A DNA stretch of 64,000 nucleotides. Source: Platerodrilus igneus (lineage: Eukaryota; Arthropoda; Insecta; Coleoptera; Lycidae). This document shows positions 11,742 through 23,589 of this stretch, piece by piece; within the stretch, counting starts at the first letter, position 1; each line of letters opens with the position of its first letter. The position numbers were made by a program, and so were the translations under genes. The notes under the pieces are model-generated. The model had not been told where the DNA came from and did no database searches. It saw only the letters and a program-made list of their open reading frames with translations. Location of the stretch: positions 2,350,501-2,414,500 of the forward strand of contig JARFIW010000003.1 in the NCBI GenBank assembly GCA_036346225.1, written 5' to 3'.

Positions 11742-11745
<4 letters not shown>
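8191..11745. other. Long non-coding tract
   Basis: AT-rich sequence with no convincing exon, RNA gene or transposon ORF on either strand. A local duplication (tgacaaaaagat-attcgtaattgac) occurs at 11,070-11,125. The short ORF at 9,321-9,524 has no recognisable protein features. Confidence 0.4.

Positions 11746-11781
<36 letters not shown>
11746..11781. repeat. (TA)n microsatellite
   Basis: Pure TA dinucleotide run. Confidence 0.9.
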
Positions 11782-11783
<2 letters not shown>

Positions 11784-11950
11784 CTGAGGAGAGCTTAAGG
11801 ATTATCCTTTTATTCTGGCTCCACAAATAGGGCACCATAAAATTGCAGTGGAATACTCGATTTACCTTTGAGCCCTTGCGTTGGGAGCCATAAAAATTGC
11901 TGTGAATTAAGATCTACAATTGTGCCCCACTAACTGGGTTGCATATATAT
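11782..11950 (-). other. Possible LTR-retrotransposon leader fragment
   Basis: Contains gagcccttgcgttgggagcc (11,872-11,891), the same motif as at about 8,123-8,142. On the minus strand it reads as a TGGCTCCCAACGC post-LTR-like string. No gag or pol is attached. Assignment is weak. Confidence 0.3.
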
Positions 11951-12582
11951 TTTCCTGAAAATAATATTCCCAATATTTCTGGAATGTTCCCCTTATTTTA
12001 ACATACCACGGCTAACTCTGCTTCCGGTTTCTTCAAAGACACTTACCATCCTAAGTTTACTCTTTCTCACTTATACTACCAAATATAATTACCACTCAAA
12101 TAATTCAACGAAACAAAGGGCTTTTTATTTATACAAATCAAAAATTTACGCCACCAGCTCAATATTTACAAAATCGGATATACATCTTCATAAAATTGTA
12201 CAATATCAACCATTAAATCCTTTTATATTTCATGACTTTAATTTATTCCAACAATTTTTTTATATAAGTAGATGGGTCGACCTTGAAACTCTAAATTGAA
12301 ATTTACTCTGGTTTATGGTGAGCCTAGTATAAACCCTGTTACTCTAAATGCATAATTAAATCGCATCTTTGTTTTCAACAACTCTAAAAACCCGTTTACT
12401 CATTACAGCAAAATTTTACTTCCTATATTTACACCTTCAAATAATAAATACAAATTATCTTTTTCATATAACCTTCAAATTCGATTTTCTGTTCATAAAA
12501 TATACTTCCAATATGTCAAATCACGATAGCACCAAATAACAGCACAAAATATTCAATCAATAACAAAAGAAACTAATTTTGT
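11951..12582. other. No gene recognised
   Basis: AT-rich spacer; nothing recognised. Confidence 0.4.
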
Positions 12583-14066
12583 TACCTGGAGTAAGCTTTT
12601 TGCTCCGCCACATCGGGCTAGTAGTTGTCTAGCCAATAACAAAACAATAGCTTTATTACTTCACAGGGGAGTAACATTAGCCCGATTTGTATTCGTCAAT
12701 AAGCTCTTATTATTTTCATAAGATTTTGTTTACAGATACATCTTAATTTATATATTGTTCTACACAATTTCTTATTGCGGACTGCAAATAACTAGAATCA
12801 TTCATCAGATTTATAATGATACGAAATATTCTTTTACAGACAACCTTTCAAATACTAATTATATACTACATTCACAACAGTTTTTCTTATACAAACATTA
12901 TCTTATGTATAACATCTAGGGGAAAAAACTTTCTCTCAACACAAAGTTTAAATAATAAAAATGGAGCCCAAAGCAGCTTTGCCTTACGAACAATATCTTA
13001 ATACGTGACCAAAAAAGTAAAACTCCTAGATAACCACTCATACTAAAATAGAGTCCAATAAAATATCTCTTTTAAAACTAGGATGAGCACTCGCAAAGTT
13101 TAATCTCTTTATTTAAATTCACAACTAACTCGCTAACTAAATTTTATTATATAGAAATTTTATTAAGATAAGTCGGATTATTCAATAACTTCTTTCTTAA
13201 AATTCGCATTTAAACATACCTCATCAGTTACATTTAATTATTTTCTTATATACTGGCAAAACCTGCACCGAAAGCCTGACACCCTTCAAATAAAATTTTC
13301 GACTTGTACACATATTCTAGCACACTCCACTCTAAATTCAAATACAAGCACACAAAAAATTTAAACTAAGTAATCTATAAATAAGAGTCTTTTCTAAATT
13401 TAAACAGATTTATTTTACCTTAGAAATCTGCTGGTCGTTGGCTTTGTTCAGAATGTAATCATCTACTCATGTTATAAAATCGTTCAAATTGTTTTAAAAT
13501 ACCATTAAATACCAAAACACATCTCTCCAACCAAACATACTTTATCTTACGGTAGTCTAATTATTTACAATTATTTATTTTCCACTTTGAAATCATTGTA
13601 AATACTTCAAATAATCTTACTTACTTTAATAAGTTAAATAAGAATGTACATTTTGGTATCTATGTTGTGAATAGCACCTTTGATAAAGGCCTACAAGTGT
13701 AAGAACCGAAATGTGTAGTATTGTATAAAAACAATGAACGAATAAAAACAAATTTTAACAAAGTTAGTGTGGACCTAATTCCCAAGAAACATATCTGAAA
13801 TTATATATTCAAAAGGACAAGTATTTGCAGTCCGCAATGTACAACAAAATAAAAACCAAGACGTATTTGTAAATAAACTCTTACGAAAATAATAAAGCTT
13901 ATTCACCTATACAATCGAGCTAATAGTTGTATAGCCATTAACTAAACACCAGCTTTATAATTTTACAAAGGGAGTTTTATTAATGTGGCTATACAACTAT
14001 TAGCTGGAGTTGTATAGGTGAATAAGCTTTTATTATTTTCATAAAAGTTTATTTACAGATATATCT

Positions 14067-14070
<4 letters not shown>
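12583..14070. repeat. Nested inverted-repeat (fold-back) structure
   Basis: Inner terminal repeats attgcggactgcaaata (12,776-12,792) and tatttgcagtccgcaat (13,824-13,840) flank about 1 kb of AT-rich non-coding DNA. The inverted similarity continues outward for roughly 100 bp or more: aataagctcttattattttc at about 12,700 mirrors sequence near 13,900. The right flank is itself a hairpin (about 13,890-14,035, with gctatacaactattagct mirroring agctaatagttgtatagc). The left flank 12,595-12,715 has a similar but weaker hairpin. This looks like a fold-back transposon or two related elements in opposite orientation. No ORF is visible. Confidence 0.6.

Positions 14071-14071
<1 letters not shown>

Positions 14072-14111
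<40 letters not shown>
14072..14111. repeat. (TA)n microsatellite
   Basis: Run of TA dinucleotides adjoining the fold-back structure. Confidence 0.9.
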
Positions 14112-14115
<4 letters not shown>

Positions 14116-14481
14116 CTTCCCTGAACTTAATTTATTATAAACTTTTTAAACAACAGAATAGGGTTTTTACGAATCGTGTATTGAACATTTCATTATTTTA
14201 CAATACACTTGATTATTTCAAAACAATACTTATAATAATTGAGGTGACAATTTTGACACCATATAAAGATTGTGTCGAACGAAAATTATGCATTATGAAT
14301 ACGAAACTCCCTTTCATAAGTCTATTTCTGAAGAATAATTGACTTCACTGTGTGTTACATATTCTATGGTTTTATATTAGTTGTCTATGGTTTTCACTTT
14401 TAAGGTTGTGTTGTCATTTATAGGTTTTCTTTGCTGGTTGCCGCTGAAGATAAAACGAAAATATAAAGTTACGCTTTTATC

Positions 14482-15041
14482 ATGTTAGAAACAATATTTA
14501 CGTTGCCATTTATTATTTTGGAGGTGCCTAATGTTAAAATAAAAAAGCCCTCATGGGTACATCAACCCTCAGCTATGGTCATGTTCTCCTTAGTGCTAGT
14601 TTCCTATTTTCTGGTTACTGGAGGTAAATTGGGTTTAATAGTGTAACATTGTCAATATATGTTCTTGGTTATTCTGTAGGTATTATTTATGATGTCATTG
14701 TTGAACCGCCAAGTGTTGGCTCTACCACTGATGAGTTTGGGCATTCTCGACCAGTACGTATGCTAATATTGAAATGTTTAGAATACTATCACATTTAATT
14801 TTTAGGTTGCTTTTATGCCGTATAGAGTAAATGGACAATATATAATGGAAGGTCTAGCTTCTAGTTTTTGTTTTCAATGGGAGGGTTGGGATTTATATTC
14901 TTGGATAATATACATTCTCCGCTGACTCCTAAATTGAATAGAATACTGATAACTTCCGTGGGATTTATTTGTGTATTGGTATCATTTTTTACTACTTGGA
15001 TATTTATGCGTATGAAATTGCCTGGTTATTTAATCTCTTAA
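14482..15041 (+). CDS. OSTC: Oligosaccharyltransferase complex subunit OSTC (one frameshift)
   Basis: OSTC is a small membrane subunit of the ER oligosaccharyltransferase that carries out N-glycosylation with the translocon. Exon 1 (14,482-14,623) encodes an N-terminus with [18 protein letters not shown] and a hydrophobic segment. Exon 2 (14,680-14,753) encodes [12 protein letters not shown]. Exon 3 (14,806-15,041) encodes [13 protein letters not shown], then [12 protein letters not shown] and the C-terminal [10 protein letters not shown]. The introns are only 56 and 52 bp with GT/AG ends, so this is not a processed copy. Three hydrophobic segments match the family, and the length (about 149 residues) is normal. 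In exon 3 the T-run at 14,865-14,869 is one base short, shifting the frame; the downstream family sequence continues in the next frame to a stop at 15,039-15,041. This is either a real mutation or a homopolymer sequencing error. The start is the only ATG matching the family N-terminus. Confidence 0.9.
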
Positions 15042-15494
15042 ATGCACTATGCCTAAATACTGTATAAATGAATCTTTTTAATAATATTTTTATATAATAC
15101 AGCCAACATATTATAATTTGTTTGTTATTGTTATACAGAGGTTTTGCTATTTACGTTAGCAAAATAGCTTTGGGTCTCTGAGACCCAGTATCTTGTTGAA
15201 ACGTAGAATTTTGCTTTGCACATGTCTGTATGCGTCGTGCCCTTTAGTATTCGTAAATCAGTTGGTTTGTGAACGTGTAACGTGATATACCTGTCTGTAA
15301 AGCGATTTTTTAACTGTATTATTGTAATTTTGGGTATGCGCGACCCATCTGTAGTAGAAGCATAAGTATTTTTGGTAGTTGTAGAAAATTATCATGTTTT
15401 AGATTTTGCATATTTAGAGTGCAAACATACAAGTAAAATACTCTATTTTATGATTTAAAACGTCCTTATGATCGGTTACATTTGTTTAAGGTTA

Positions 15495-17366
15495 ATGGAA
15501 AATGTAAGGAGTCTTTCTGATGCGGAACTTCTGCAAATTATTAAAAATTATGAGTTTTGGGAGGACTTCGATGATAGCATTGATAATGAGAGTTCAGATA
15601 ACGACGATGTTGTATCTTTAACGGAAGATAGGCGTGAAGCGTGCGAAAATATATTAAATGCTGGCGATGTAAGTGACCAGGAGGAAAATGATTTTGAAAA
15701 ACATAGTGATCATGATTCTGACAGTGAAGTCGAATGGAATCCCTCTGATCAAAGCGATGAAGAACAGGAAGATACTCAGTCATTAGAAGAGTGAAGATGA
15801 CAAAGAACAGTAAAGCGTGGTATGGAAAAGACAGGACAAAATGGGCACAAGATGCACCGGTAAGAGGAAAAACTTTAGCAAAGAATATAGTAACAGTTTT
15901 GCCAGGCTTGAAAGGTTCAGCCCGACAAAATCATCCTTCATCTCCATTAGAAGCTTGGAAACTGCTAATATCTGATAGAATGATTTCAGAAGTTGTCGTT
16001 TGGACTAACGCCAAAATTGCGAAGATTAAAGTAATGTATAGTAAATTTAAAAGGCGCAGGAAAACAGCAGATCTCAATTTTCTGCTTCATTTATTAATAT
16101 TACTAAGATTGAAATAGAGGCATTTATTGGTCTTCTTTATTTATTAGGAGTCTTCGAATCTGGTCATGAAGATTTACGGTCTTTATGGGCAACTAACAGA
16201 ATTGATAGATATATTTCGTTGTGCCATGTCTCTGGCACGATTTTGTTTTTTACTGTGCTGTCTTCGATTTGATAGTGAAGATACCAGGAAGGAAACAGTT
16301 AAAGAAAATAAATTAGGGGCTATTTCAGATATTTTCAAAGAATTTGTTCAAAATTAAAAAAATTGTTCATCAGGTCTATACATGGCAGTCGATGAAATAC
16401 TTATTCCTTTTAGAGGCCTATGTGCTTTTAGAATGTATATGCCTAATAAACCAGCGCGATATGGCATTAAAATACAAATTTTGGCGGATTGTAAAACACA
16501 CTATATGTTCAATTGTGACGTGTATACTGGAAAGAGTATCAAGAAAAACAAATCCAAATTTCCTAAACCGACTGATGTTGCACTTCGTTTAACGGAACCT
16601 ATAGTAGGCACTAAGAGAAATATAACAGGAGACAATTGGTACACTTCCTTAGAATTAACTGAAGAACTTAGAAAGAGAAAATTGACATATGTAGGAACTG
16701 TGAAGAAAAACAAAAGATTTATACCTCCTCAATTTCTGCCATCTAAAGAACGTGAAGTTGATACTTCAGTTTTTGGATTTACTTCGAATGATACAATTGT
16801 ATCATATGTTCCTAAAAAAAGGAGAGCAGTTATTTTAACATCTAGTATGCATAATGAGAAATCATTAGATGCCTTAACTAAAACACCTGAAATCATTCTA
16901 TTTTATAATTCAATTAAGACCGGTGTAGATTCACTAGATCAAAAATGTACCAATTACTGTACATCTCGTAGAACAAGACGTTGGCCAATGGTATTATTTC
17001 ACATTATGCTAAATGTATCTGAGGGTCAATTCACGAGTTTTATATCAATTTTCTTCAAATGGTAGGGAAATTAAAAGACTAGATTACTTACATCAACTTG
17101 GTCGTAGTCTTTGTACCGGACATATGACTCACAGAATCAACAACAACAAAATACCACGCAAACTGCAAAGTCTCACAGCAGATATCCTTGGTATAGTTCT
17201 AGATCATAACACTGAACGTCAGGAAACTACTACCCTATCAAAAAGGAAAAGATGTGGTATATGTCCTGGGAATAAGGACCGCAAAACTAACACATACTGT
17301 GAGACTTGTAAAATACCAATTTGTTTAACATGTGCTAAAAAAAAACTTTGCTCCAACTGTATTTAG
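15495..17366 (+). pseudogene. piggyBac transposase, frameshifted
   Basis: Family order is intact across several frames. An acidic N-terminus (Asp/Glu/Ser-rich, 15,495-15,790) is followed by the DDE_Tnp_1_7 core. The three catalytic aspartates are visible in VDEILIPFRG (about 16,390), GDNWYTS (about 16,630) and TGVDSLDQ (about 16,925). The C-terminus is a cysteine-rich finger with CGICPG, CETCKIPICLTC and CSNC (about 17,255-17,360). Frame breaks lie near 15,790, 16,090, 16,345 and 17,030, so no intact transposase can be made. Subterminal motifs (tgggtctctgagaccca at 15,172-15,188, and related strings near 15,333 and 17,474) probably mark the element ends. TTAA target sites could not be assigned. 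Confidence 0.85.
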
Positions 17367-17984
17367 GATAGTTCATTTACGATAAGTTCATTAAGTGTGT
17401 GCATTTTACTTGTATTTTGAGAAAATAAACAATTTGCTTTTTTCTAAATTGATTTAATTGCCAATTAAATATTGGGTCTGACTTGCCCGTCTGTAGTACC
17501 AATGTAATCATATTTGGTCGGTAGTACTTAAGGGTTATGCAAAAATTTAGGCCACAAAAAGTTTTCTTTCGCTCCAGCAGACGTAATGCCGGCAAACATT
17601 ATTATAATTAATTATCAAAAGGAGGTTGTGAATGCAAAAAAGGAATTGAAAGGTATAAGTTATTACATACAGGGTGGCATTAGTTTTATATCTTTAAATT
17701 GAAGTGATAGAGATTGATTGACTAAACAAAAAACTTATTAGGCATTTTACAATTGACCAATTTTTAAATGTCGGACCTAGGTCAACTTAAGTTAAAGTAT
17801 TAGGACTGGTGTTTTATTACATAAGAAATAAATCACCTATGCTAGTGTTATCCTGAATCACATCACGTGCATGAAATGATTATACAAGTGTTTAAAATGA
17901 CCACCATATCTGCAAGTTTGCAGTTGGTACAATTCCCAGCCATCGTTTTTTCAAATCACACTACTAAGCTACTATGTGACAAAA
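17367..17984. other. piggyBac 3' flank and non-coding spacer
   Basis: The left part (to about 17,520) shares attgggtctg...gcccgtctgtagta with the 5' flank of the piggyBac remnant and is likely its 3' end. The remainder has no recognised feature. Confidence 0.35.
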
Positions 17985-20900
17985 TATCTCTAATTACCTA
18001 CAACCAATTGCTGAAAGATATCGGGAAAATATCTCATATAAGGAAGTAGAAACAGAATGGAATAACATTAAATCCAGCTTAGACACGGCGGTTAAAGATA
18101 TTCTGGGGTATAAACAAAAAGAAAATAATAAACCATGGGTAACAAAGGATATCCTGCAATTAGAAGAAAAAGGAAAATACATAAATAGATCAGACGAAAC
18201 AGGAAAATAGATATGCCATAAAATGGAAAATTATTCGCAAATACAGGAAAGCTAAAGAACGATGGATTGATGAAAAGTGCAAAGAGGTACATACTAAGAT
18301 GGAAATAGGAAAGACAAACGAAGCATACAAATCAATTAGAAAGAATTTTAAGGATATAAAACCGTATAGCAAAAATATGAGGCATGGAAGGAGACATCAA
18401 CTTAGACAATGTAGAGATAGTGATTAGATAACAAGAGTATATAGAGAATTTATATGCAGGAGAGGAACTAATAGCATTAGAACAGGAATCAGACATTGAT
18501 TAGGATAGGGATATTCTATACTTAGAGATGAGTTTCAATTAGCATTAATGGGTCTGAAAAATGGTAAGGCGACTGGTACAGATAAGGTGCAGGTAGAAAC
18601 TCTAAAAGCCGCTGGAAAAGCAGTAACAACGTCTCCTCCAACTTGTAAGCTATATGTATGAGACAGGTGAGAAAGGCACAAATAGATGTGAAAATTTTCA
18701 AACAATTAAGTTTGACGACACATGTGTCAAAATTAATATAGTACAAAGACGGATGGGAAAACAGGCTGAAGAAATACTAGGATACTAGGAGAAGTTCGAT
18801 TTGGGTTTAGGCGAAACAGGGAAACTGGAGGCTATTTTAGCTCTGAGGGTGATTAAGAAAACAATAGAAAAAGGCGAAAGCGTGTATATAGGGTTTGTAG
18901 ATCTGGAAAAAGCATTCGACAATGTAAAATGGAAAAATGTTCGAAATACTAGAAAAGATTGGAACGAGTTTCAGGGCTATAGGGATAGTACATAGCTTAT
19001 ACAAAGAGCAAACAGTGGTGATAGAATTAGAGCAGGAACATAGAGAAGTAAATATTATGAAAGAGGTGAGACAGGGATGTGCCCTATCCCCATTAATTTT
19101 TAATTTGTACATCGAAGAAGCAAAGTATACTGTCAAATGCAGGAAGACACTTGCAATTATTATACTGGGACAAAAGATTGATACGCTTAGATTTGCAAAT
19201 GATGTAGTGGTAGTAGCATCTAGCAAGGAAGAGTTAGAAGCTGCTCTTAATGAATGAAAACATTTCTAACAGATGCGGTATGAAAATTAACAAAAATAAA
19301 ACTAAAGTACTAGTATGCAAAGGAGGGAAAAATAAATCAAAAACTTGAATACAAATAGGTAACAAGAACTTACAAGAGGTTAAGGATTTCTGCTACATAG
19401 GAAGCCAAATAACGCAAGATGGGAAGAGCACAGAATACATAAAACAAAGATTAGCACAAAGTTGTGCTACATTTAAAAAGAAACTACTGTGTTGAAAGAC
19501 AACAAACATAGAAACAAGGAAAAGATTGCTTAAAATATATGACTTTGAAACTTGGACAGTAGGAGAAGCGGACAGGAAAAAGATATAAGCCTTTGAAATG
19601 TGGTGCTACAGACGTATGATAATGATATCATGAACAGACAAAGTTAAGAACAAAGAGGCATTAGAAATGGTAGGGGAATTTGTTACGTTTATTTTCCGCA
19701 TAAAGTAACTACAATAATTTTGAACTCAAATCTCGTTGGCGTTAAAAAAGAAAATTAATTCAGTAAATTAAGATAACCCTTTCACGTGTTAATTCATTTA
19801 TCTGTTTGTATAAATTCGATTTCTATTGGTAAATCGTAGAGCCTAATTAATGATAAATACTCCTTATAAGAATTCCTCAATGTAAAGTTTATGCTAAAAT
19901 AAAATAGGCGATAACTGGTTCTAAGTATCCGAAATTGGTTCGTATGTGTTTTCCATTGAAAGCTTTGCCGAATTAAAACCGCTTACTATCCCAATAAACC
20001 GTGTTTTCCAGTTTTACGCCTTAACAATAATATTACTTTGAGCTCTGATCCTTAGTTAAACGAAATGAATATTCACTTTATTCTCGAATAGCAAGACAAA
20101 AACATCTATTCTGGTGTCGTTTTCGCTATGAAAATTTCGCGCACGCAATACGGCGTGCTCTTTCTAATGGTCCTTAAAGCTACGATGAATGGTCACCCCT
20201 TGTTGTGATGAGAGGACCACACCAAGGCGGGATCACGCGCAGCTTTCCTCTGCCCCGTTATTAGAAACGGCAGCAATTCGAGGGTGAATGTTTAAGCACC
20301 ATTTTCTGATATGGGTTTTATGTACTTATTGAAACAGCCGATTTATAAGGTTCTTCTATTTCTAACTTAAATTTTGTAGGGGGTAAAACGATTTTCTTGG
20401 TATGAGATGATATTGACTGAAAATATTGTATTATATGCTGATCTTTTACTGGGATTATTTACTGAAAATATTGTATTATATCCTGACCTGTTACAGGGTA
20501 AATTTTGTTAAAAATCACAATCTCGTAGCGAAAACCTTATAGATGTAGTTTTAGATGTACAATGAGAATTTAGAGCTGAGATTTTTAGGATTGTAATTTT
20601 CTTTTGGGTAACTAACATAAGGGAGGGACCTACAGCTCGCCATTTCTTTGGTTCTGATTTTTTTGTGTTCTACCTGATTTTTTGGTACTATTATGCTTGT
20701 AATTTATATAAATATCGGATAGTAATTGTAACGTTTTTCTAATTAATTTTTGTTGTTAATTATTGATTGTTTGTACATATTTTGGTTACTTATAGGTTTC
20801 TTTTTTTGGTATGTGTTGTGAGTGTGAGCAATTTTTCTTTATTTATTTCAGGTTTTTCTTTAGTTTGGTATATGTGTAGGTATTCTACCCCGTCCACTCG

Positions 20901-21205
20901 CCGATTGAGCCCAGTCATACTTTTTTGGTTTTTTTGTAGGCTACGTCACTGCAAGTAGCAGAAGAGAGAAATGTGTGAAAAAATAGGAGAGATAGGATGA
21001 TAAGTCACATACTAGGGCATGAGGGGATAGTGCGGAATATATTAGAAGCAGAGAGGAAAAAAGGGAGGTAGAGGTAGACCTAGGTTAGACTATTGCATAC
21101 AGATAGTGAAAGATGTAGGATGGGAATTTCAGAGAAATGCGTAGGCTAGCTCAGAATAGAAATCAATGGAGGCATGCATCCAACCAGTTCTAAGACGGAA
21201 AACTT
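17985..21205 (+). pseudogene. LINE ORF2 (endonuclease-type non-LTR retrotransposon), decayed and split
   Basis: A linker region before the reverse transcriptase (EWNNIKSSLDTAVKDILGYK, about 18,055-18,115) is followed by RT blocks in shifting frames: VYIGFVDLEKAFDNVKW (about 18,883-18,930), EVRQGCALSPLIFNLYIEEA (about 19,062-19,121) and DTLRFANDVVVVAS (about 19,180-19,220), the last equivalent to the YADD box with N for the first D. The C-terminal part, with KNKEALEMVGE, resumes after an insert at 19,679-20,953 and ends with a basic RGR-type tail (about 21,070). Numerous stops and frameshifts make it inactive. The family is the one whose endonuclease domain is often annotated as craniofacial development protein 2-like. 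Scraps of the same family are at 21.8-22.2, 23.6-24.1 and 24.4-25.0 kb. Confidence 0.75.
19679..20953. mobile_element. 1.3-kb insertion inside the LINE, unidentified
   Basis: The LINE reading breaks off after gtaggggaa at 19,678 and resumes at about 20,954 (agaagagagaaatgtg), shown by comparison with the related copy at 23.82 kb. The insert starts near tgttacg and ends near gtagca, compatible with a TG...CA solo LTR, but I see no clear target duplication. It contains an internal direct repeat (actgaaaatattgtattata at about 20,415 and 20,463) and no long ORF. Confidence 0.45.
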
Positions 21206-21299
21206 AATAGAAAATATATATAATATTCAAGGTTTATAAAGATTTTAGTTTTAAAATTATCTTTATTACGTTTGGACTAGGATTTTTCAAATAATAAAA

Positions 21300-21780
21300 A
21301 TTCAGTTTGCATATGTTGGTTCTTTGATTTATTGATGTTTGAAATATTTGGTTTGAGTACACTAAGCAAAAATTTTAAAGTTTAAATAAATGATTGCCTT
21401 CAATTGTACTGGACCGACTTTTTGTAAGGTAGTACGTGAAATCAGCTGATTAATTTATTGTGAATTTTATATAAATTCAATAACTTGGGAATTGAAACAT
21501 GTTTAAATAACATGTTTCTATTTATACAATTGAGAGGATGGTTATTGAAGTGTGCGATTGTATATAAAGCTTAAATAGTCGTTTTTATATTTATATTTGA
21601 AGGAAAATCATTACTGATTTAGGCTACCTCTTTCGAGATTTTAACATGGTTCTGAGTCGACCTTATGGCGGGTTTACACTTGTCAGAATACCATATGATT
21701 AACGAGATTTAATGGTTGAGTACCTATTGCGGGTTTACACTTGTCAGATACCAATCCTGGTTTTACAGGTTTATGTTCAC
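21300..21780 (-). repeat. Dispersed repeat copy 2 (probable Penelope-like end), minus orientation
   Basis: Reverse-complement copy of the family at 3,537-4,260 and 22,190-22,925, including the tandem gtttacacttgtcagata units at 21,672-21,756. It lacks the hairpin end. It forms the left outer arm of the large inverted repeat described below. Confidence 0.65.
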
Positions 21781-21784
21781 ATCA

Positions 21785-22180
21785 TCATCATTGGATCTTC
21801 ATCTCAAAACTGGTTGGACATGACCTGCACTTATTTTTATTCTGAGCTTACAGTTCTCTGAAATTCTCACACAGCATGTATATAGCTCTTTTCCCTTCTA
21901 TTGTTTTCTAATTTTATGTCTTATTTCATCGAGATTCAGTGAAGGGGGTTAAGCAACCTGTGGCTACCAAGATCCCCCAACACTTAGATATTTGCCGAAA
22001 AAAATGGTTTTCTAGTTAATAAGACATAAAATTAGAAAACAATAGAAGGGAAAAGAGCTATATACATGCTGTGTGAGAATTTCAGAGAACTATGTAAGCT
22101 AACTCAGAATATAAATAAGTGCAGGTACATGTCCAACCAGTTTTGAGATGAAGATCCAATGATGATGATGATGAAGCATA
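21785..22180. repeat. Head-to-head pair of LINE 3' ends (inner hairpin)
   Basis: The 21,785-21,930 segment (catcatcatcattggatctt ...) is the reverse complement of 22,019-22,180 (... ccaatgatgatgatgatga), both being the 3' end of the LINE family of 18-21 kb, which ends in a GAT-rich tail. About 85 bp separates the two. Together with copies 2 and 3 of the Penelope-like repeat outside them, they make one continuous inverted repeat. Confidence 0.75.
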
Positions 22181-22189
22181 TTAACAACC

Positions 22190-22925
22190 CCTGTAAAACA
22201 GCATTGGTATCTGACAAGTGTAAACCCACAATAGGGTTACCTCACAACCATATACAATCTCCGTTAAACAGTATTGGTATCTGACAAGTGTAAACCCACC
22301 ATAGGGTCGCCTCAGATCCATATACAACCTTCACAGAACAACATTGGTATCTGACAAGTGTAAACCCGCCATAAGGTCGACTCAGAACCATGTTAAAATC
22401 TACCAAAGAGGTAGCCTAAATCATAATGATTTTCCCCTTCAAAATAAATATAAAAAAACGACTACTTAAGCCTTTTAATAATACAATCGCACACTTCTTT
22501 AATAACCATCCTCTCAATTGTATAAATAGAAACATGTTAAAAAATGTTTTCCAATTCCCAAGTTATTGAATTTATATAAAATTCACCAATAAAAATTAAT
22601 CAGCTGATTTCACGTTATGACATACCTACAAAAAGTCGGTCCCAGGTCAGAACACAAATTGAAGGCAATCATTTATTTAAACTTTAAAAAAATTTTTGCT
22701 TAGTGTACTCAAACCAAATATTTCAAACATCAATAAATCAAAGTCACCTTCAATTTATGTCATAAATGTCAAACTTGAAGTTTTTATTATTTTGAAAACG
22801 ATCCTAGGTCATGGATCGAAACGTTAATAAAGATAATTTTAAAAACTATGAGTGGTTTAATCCCCAAAGAAGATTTAGAAGAATACTAAACAAACCACAA
22901 CAAACATACAGGGAGTATTTTCAAC
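22190..22925 (+). repeat. Dispersed repeat copy 3 (probable Penelope-like end), plus orientation
   Basis: Near-identical to copy 1 at 3,537-4,260. It has three tandem gacaagtgtaaaccc units, then the body, then the hairpin cgatcc-taggtcat-ggatcg at about 22,800-22,819 followed by aaacg, and it ends with acaaacatacagggagtatt. Confidence 0.65.
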
Positions 22926-23042
22926 TAATGTTGATTGTGTGGAAGGATATATTGTAAAACTATTAATTCGGCAAATGTTCAAGTGTTGTAGGATCTTGGT
23001 GGCCGCAGGCTGCTTAACCCCCTTCACATACCCTCAATGTGA

Positions 23043-23219
23043 TTTACCAATGCTACACCCGAAGGTACTACATTGGCCAGAAAGTGAGTTTTTTTACCTG
23101 AAAATTTTGAATTTTGCCGCACTTACTGCTGCAAAAAGGCATGCCTAACATTTTCAAGGGGACCGTGTGGGGTTTCGAACCCGGGACCTTGGGCGTAGTA
23201 GTTACACATACCACGGAGC
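23043..23219 (-). mobile_element. tRNA-derived SINE, internally deleted
   Basis: The minus strand shows the tRNA-like head at 23,219-23,165, with a truncated A-box region and B box GGTTCGAAACC. A shortened body and the family 3' end (gtagtaccttcgggtg...) follow. It is the same family as the complete copies at 23,240 and 25,713. Confidence 0.75.
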
Positions 23220-23239
23220 CCTCCCCTCTTGCATACCGT

Positions 23240-23533
23240 TCATTTACATTTCCAATGCTCCACCCGAAGGTACTACATTGGCCAGGAGGCGAGTTTTTGT
23301 TGCCTGGAAATTTAGAATTTTGCGAACCCTTGCCGTTCCAGGCAAGGTAGGGATCTTTAACGTGCGTGACAACACACACGGGACCTCCATTTAACCTCTC
23401 ATCCGAACGAGGGCGTAATTTTGTGAAAAATGCTCACCTGCCATTTTTCAAGCAGTCGGCCGTGTCGGGATTTGAACCCAGGACCTCGGCATCCGTAGTC
23501 TTACGCTTACTACATTGATCCACGGCGACGCCC
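23240..23533 (-). mobile_element. tRNA-derived SINE, near full length
   Basis: The tRNA-like head on the minus strand (about 23,525-23,460) has a B box close to consensus (GGTTCAAATCC). The body contains gttaaagatccctacctt (reverse complement at about 23,345-23,362) and the 3' end is the family end. The flanks cccctcttgcatacc (about 23,224-23,238) and cccctctttgcatacc (about 23,531-23,546) look like the target-site duplication. Confidence 0.8.
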
Positions 23534-23589
23534 CTCTTTGCATACCACTGAATATCGGGTAAATAGGGTATATACTTGTAAAACAATAG

